From an uncultured Porphyromonadaceae bacterium (lineage in GTDB: Bacteria; Bacteroidota; Bacteroidia; Bacteroidales; Muribaculaceae), in NCBI GenBank assembly GCA_947174735.1, contig CAMWKC010000113.1, positions 1-6,837 of the forward strand: a DNA stretch of 6,837 nt. Reading direction: 5' to 3'. A program made the position numbers and the translations under genes. Under the pieces are notes generated by a model. That model had not been told where the DNA came from, made no database searches, and worked only from the letters and a program-made list of their open reading frames with translations. Below, one piece after another: positions 4,639-6,837 of the stretch (its first letter is position 1; the number at the start of each line of letters is the position of its first letter).

Positions 4639-6705
4639 ATGAGACAATACCTTTTTTCACTGCTCCTATTGCCTTATACGGTACAAGGACAAACATCAGA
4701 GCCGGATACAGTTTCCGTCAGAGACCTCGGCGAAATAACAGTCATAGCCGCTGCACAGCGTACTGAAGCGACAAAAACAGTCTATATACCGACCGGACGC
4801 CAGAAGGATACAGCCTCCGACGGTCTGTCATTGCTCGCACGCATGAACATCCCCCAGTTAAGCATAAATCCGGTAGCCGAGACAGTCAAAACAACCGGAG
4901 AACAGGAAGTAAGCCTGTTTATAAACTCTCACCCTGCTTCCGAAGAAGATATTGCCGGCCTTAATCCGGCAGATGTCAGAAAAGTAGAGTATCTTGATTT
5001 TCCGTCCGACCCCAGATTTCTTCGGGCACAACATGTCGTAAATTTCATAACATATAAGTATACTTCCGGAGGATATACCAGACTCAATGGCAAGGAACGA
5101 TTTATGATTTATTCCGGAGAGGCATCAGTTTACTCAAAATTCGCCTACCGAGCAATGGAATACGATTTTATGGTTTCAGGTGATTACGACTATAATTCTC
5201 ATATAGGTGCCGCCACAGAAGAGACATACAGATTTGAAAATATAAGTGTGAAACGTGAAAGCAGTACTGAAAACGGGAAGCATCATGAAAGAGGTCTATT
5301 TGCGGGCTTACGTGCTTCATGGAATAAGAATCAAAGTTTTTCGTTTAGAAATCTTATCTCATATCGCAGACAACACACTCCTGTAAACAAGACAACCGGA
5401 TATGTGAGTTTTTCCGATCTTTATAATTCTGAGTACTATACCGCCGAAGCACCTTTCATCAATAATGCCGTAAGCTGGCACAGTGAACTATATGCCTCCC
5501 TAAGCAAAGGGTGGGCACTCAACGGTAATTTACATACCGAAATATTAAGTAGCCACACAACAGACAACTATATCACACCGGCATCTGAAATCCGAAATCA
5601 AGCCGATGAAGACAGCTGGTATATGAATGGAAATATACAGGTCAACAAATCAGTTTCTGACAGAATATCTCTTTTTATCAATATAACATCAGGTGGAGGT
5701 AATACAAACATTGATTATTCGGGTACAAGTAATGCAACAAATAAATTCAATCAGACCTTTACAGGTATTTACTTAGGCGTTGCGCTTAATTTCCGGAAAG
5801 TGGCCGGTACAATAGACGGCGGCTATGCTTTCGAGTCAAACAGCATTAACGGTCAAAGGATAGATGACCGTTATCCGTTTACGCATATAAATGTACAGTA
5901 TGCACCGAATCATAAAAACTCTCTGAGCCTTTGGTTTCAGTACGCCACGATGTCACCGGGTGCCACAATAAAAAATCCTAACATAATCCGTCAGTCAGAA
6001 CTAATGTATATCGCTGGAAATCCAAATCTGAAATGCTCACGTCATATTTCTGCCAACCTCAGTTATCTATGGCTCCCCTCTAATCAGTGGCAACTGTCTG
6101 CCTACGCAGTCTTTTTCAGAATAGCTAACCGTCAGATTGCAGTGTACTCACCGGATGGTCCGGACGGTATGATGCTAAAGAAATACCAAAATGACGGTGA
6201 CTATAATCACGGACAAATAGGACTACAACTGACCGGCAAATCATCTGACGGCAAGTTGGCAGTGACCTTAGCCCCACGATTACTTCTTTACAAGACAACC
6301 GGCAGCAACAGCATATCTCACTATCCTTTTACCTGTAGTCTCAATACTGATTACTATCTCGGTAATTTCTTCCTTAATGCTTATTGGAGCTCAAGAAGCA
6401 GCTATGTTGACGGTGAGACCGCTTATCTCAGAAAAATGCCTTCCGACTATTCCGTCGGTGCCGGCTGGGCAGCCAGCGGATGGAATATACAGTTATCACT
6501 CGTCAATATGTTTCAGTCATCATGGAGACTTAGTACAGACACTCTGAATACCCGGTGGTACGACAGCACAATGACTCAGTACGGCTCATACTCTCACCGG
6601 CGTATCACCCTCAACATCACCTACACTTTCAACTACGGAAAACGCGTAACCAAAACCAACGAACTGAACGGAGACACCAGTATTTCAACCTCAATCCTCA
6701 GATAA
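4639..6705 (+). CDS. TonB-dependent outer-membrane receptor, OMP_b-brl_3-like barrel
   Basis: The 688-residue protein has a signal peptide with likely signal peptidase I cleavage after VQG (residue 17), leaving Gln18 first. DTVSV at 23-27 resembles a TonB box. Residues about 29-145 resemble a plug domain: LGEITVIAA, TVYIP, LSLLARMNIPQL, VSLFINSHPASEEDIAGL, DVRKVEYLDFP and VVNFITYKYTSGGY follow the order seen in plugs of Bacteroidetes outer-membrane beta-barrel family proteins. From about 146 to 668 the sequence alternates strand-like aromatic segments and polar loops and closes with ITYTFNYGK, a family-typical last strand, followed by a 20-residue polar tail. The N-terminal carboxypeptidase-regulatory-like domain usual in many of these receptors is missing. 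No SusD-like partner gene follows, so it is probably not a SusC/SusD glycan importer. It lies divergent from a two-component system that probably controls it. The substrate is unknown. Confidence 0.87.
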   Translation: MRQYLFSLLLLPYTVQGQTSEPDTVSVRDLGEITVIAAAQRTEATKTVYIPTGRQKDTASDGLSLLARMNIPQLSINPVAETVKTTGEQEVSLFINSHPASEEDIAGLNPADVRKVEYLDFPSDPRFLRAQHVVNFITYKYTSGGYTRLNGKERFMIYSGEASVYSKFAYRAMEYDFMVSGDYDYNSHIGAATEETYRFENISVKRESSTENGKHHERGLFAGLRASWNKNQSFSFRNLISYRRQHTPVNKTTGYVSFSDLYNSEYYTAEAPFINNAVSWHSELYASLSKGWALNGNLHTEILSSHTTDNYITPASEIRNQADEDSWYMNGNIQVNKSVSDRISLFINITSGGGNTNIDYSGTSNATNKFNQTFTGIYLGVALNFRKVAGTIDGGYAFESNSINGQRIDDRYPFTHINVQYAPNHKNSLSLWFQYATMSPGATIKNPNIIRQSELMYIAGNPNLKCSRHISANLSYLWLPSNQWQLSAYAVFFRIANRQIAVYSPDGPDGMMLKKYQNDGDYNHGQIGLQLTGKSSDGKLAVTLAPRLLLYKTTGSNSISHYPFTCSLNTDYYLGNFFLNAYWSSRSSYVDGETAYLRKMPSDYSVGAGWAASGWNIQLSLVNMFQSSWRLSTDTLNTRWYDSTMTQYGSYSHRRITLNITYTFNYGKRVTKTNELNGDTSISTSILR

Positions 6706-6837
6706 GTATTTAATGTGTAATATTTTCTCGGTAGTCACGAGTACGTCGTAACCATGCCGTTGCCCCTTCGAGGCAGTTTACCTAAAGAGCACCTCAAGAC
6801 CTATGGCGACCAAAGGTACGACCTATAAAATAAAGAA
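6706..6837. other. Non-coding end of the window after the receptor gene
   Basis: These 132 bp hold no intact gene. An imperfect inverted repeat pairs GTCGTAACC (6745-6753) with GGTACGAC (6815-6822) across a 61-nt interior. The minus strand contains TACCTTTG (6812-6819), which fits the -7 consensus, and a frame interrupted by stop codons. No T-run typical of an intrinsic terminator was seen after the receptor stop codon. Confidence 0.45.

Noticed and set aside
4639..6705. SusC-type glycan importer
   Set aside because: The protein is far shorter than typical SusC proteins, lacks the N-terminal regulatory-like domain, and no SusD-like gene follows within the window.
1..6837. Transposon, integrase, CRISPR array, tRNA or rRNA
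   Set aside because: No terminal repeats with a transposase frame, no regularly spaced long repeats, and no tRNA- or rRNA-like sequence was recognised on either strand.

Overview
The window looks like a piece of a Bacteroidales chromosome (Bacteroides, Phocaeicola, Parabacteroides or Prevotella type; I cannot say which). The reasons are -7 boxes of the Bacteroidetes form TAnnTTTG in front of several genes, almost no Shine-Dalgarno use, a lipoprotein with an acidic post-cysteine export signal, a Bacteroidetes-type ATPase with a DUF234-like tail, and a TonB-dependent beta-barrel protein of the OMP_b-brl_3 kind. No RNA genes, CRISPR arrays, insertion sequences or transposases were recognised.

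Layout. Positions 3-434 (+) are the C-terminal 143 codons of an AAA-type ATPase with a PD-(D/E)XK-like tail; its front is outside the window. Positions 435-707 are a spacer holding a promoter and a puzzling minus-strand open frame. Positions 708-1550 (+) encode a DUF4595-like lipoprotein. Positions 1551-1838 are a spacer with a small hairpin, a promoter and a possible minus-strand gene remnant. Positions 1839-2447 (+) encode a DJ-1/PfpI family protein. After a 70-bp convergent gap come an OmpR-type response regulator (2518-3198, -) and its sensor histidine kinase (3195-4526, -), overlapping by 4 bp. Divergent from these, 4639-6705 (+) encodes a 688-residue TonB-dependent outer-membrane receptor. 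The last 132 bp hold no intact gene.

The most coherent unit is the kinase/regulator/receptor block. The kinase and receptor share a 112-bp divergent region. Each start codon lies 5 nt beyond a TAATTT-type -7 box, so both mRNAs are predicted to be leaderless or nearly so. Between the two boxes, upstream of the receptor, are four WTAAG repeats at 10-11 bp spacing, the layout expected for an OmpR/PhoB-type regulator bound on one face of the helix. I infer that the regulator controls the receptor and perhaps its own operon: a self-contained envelope-sensing and outer-membrane import module. The signal and the substrate cannot be read from the sequence.

The first part of the window (ATPase tail, AT-rich lipoprotein, spacers with possible remnants) has the look of accessory DNA. 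The DJ-1 gene and the two-component block look like ordinary core-style genes.
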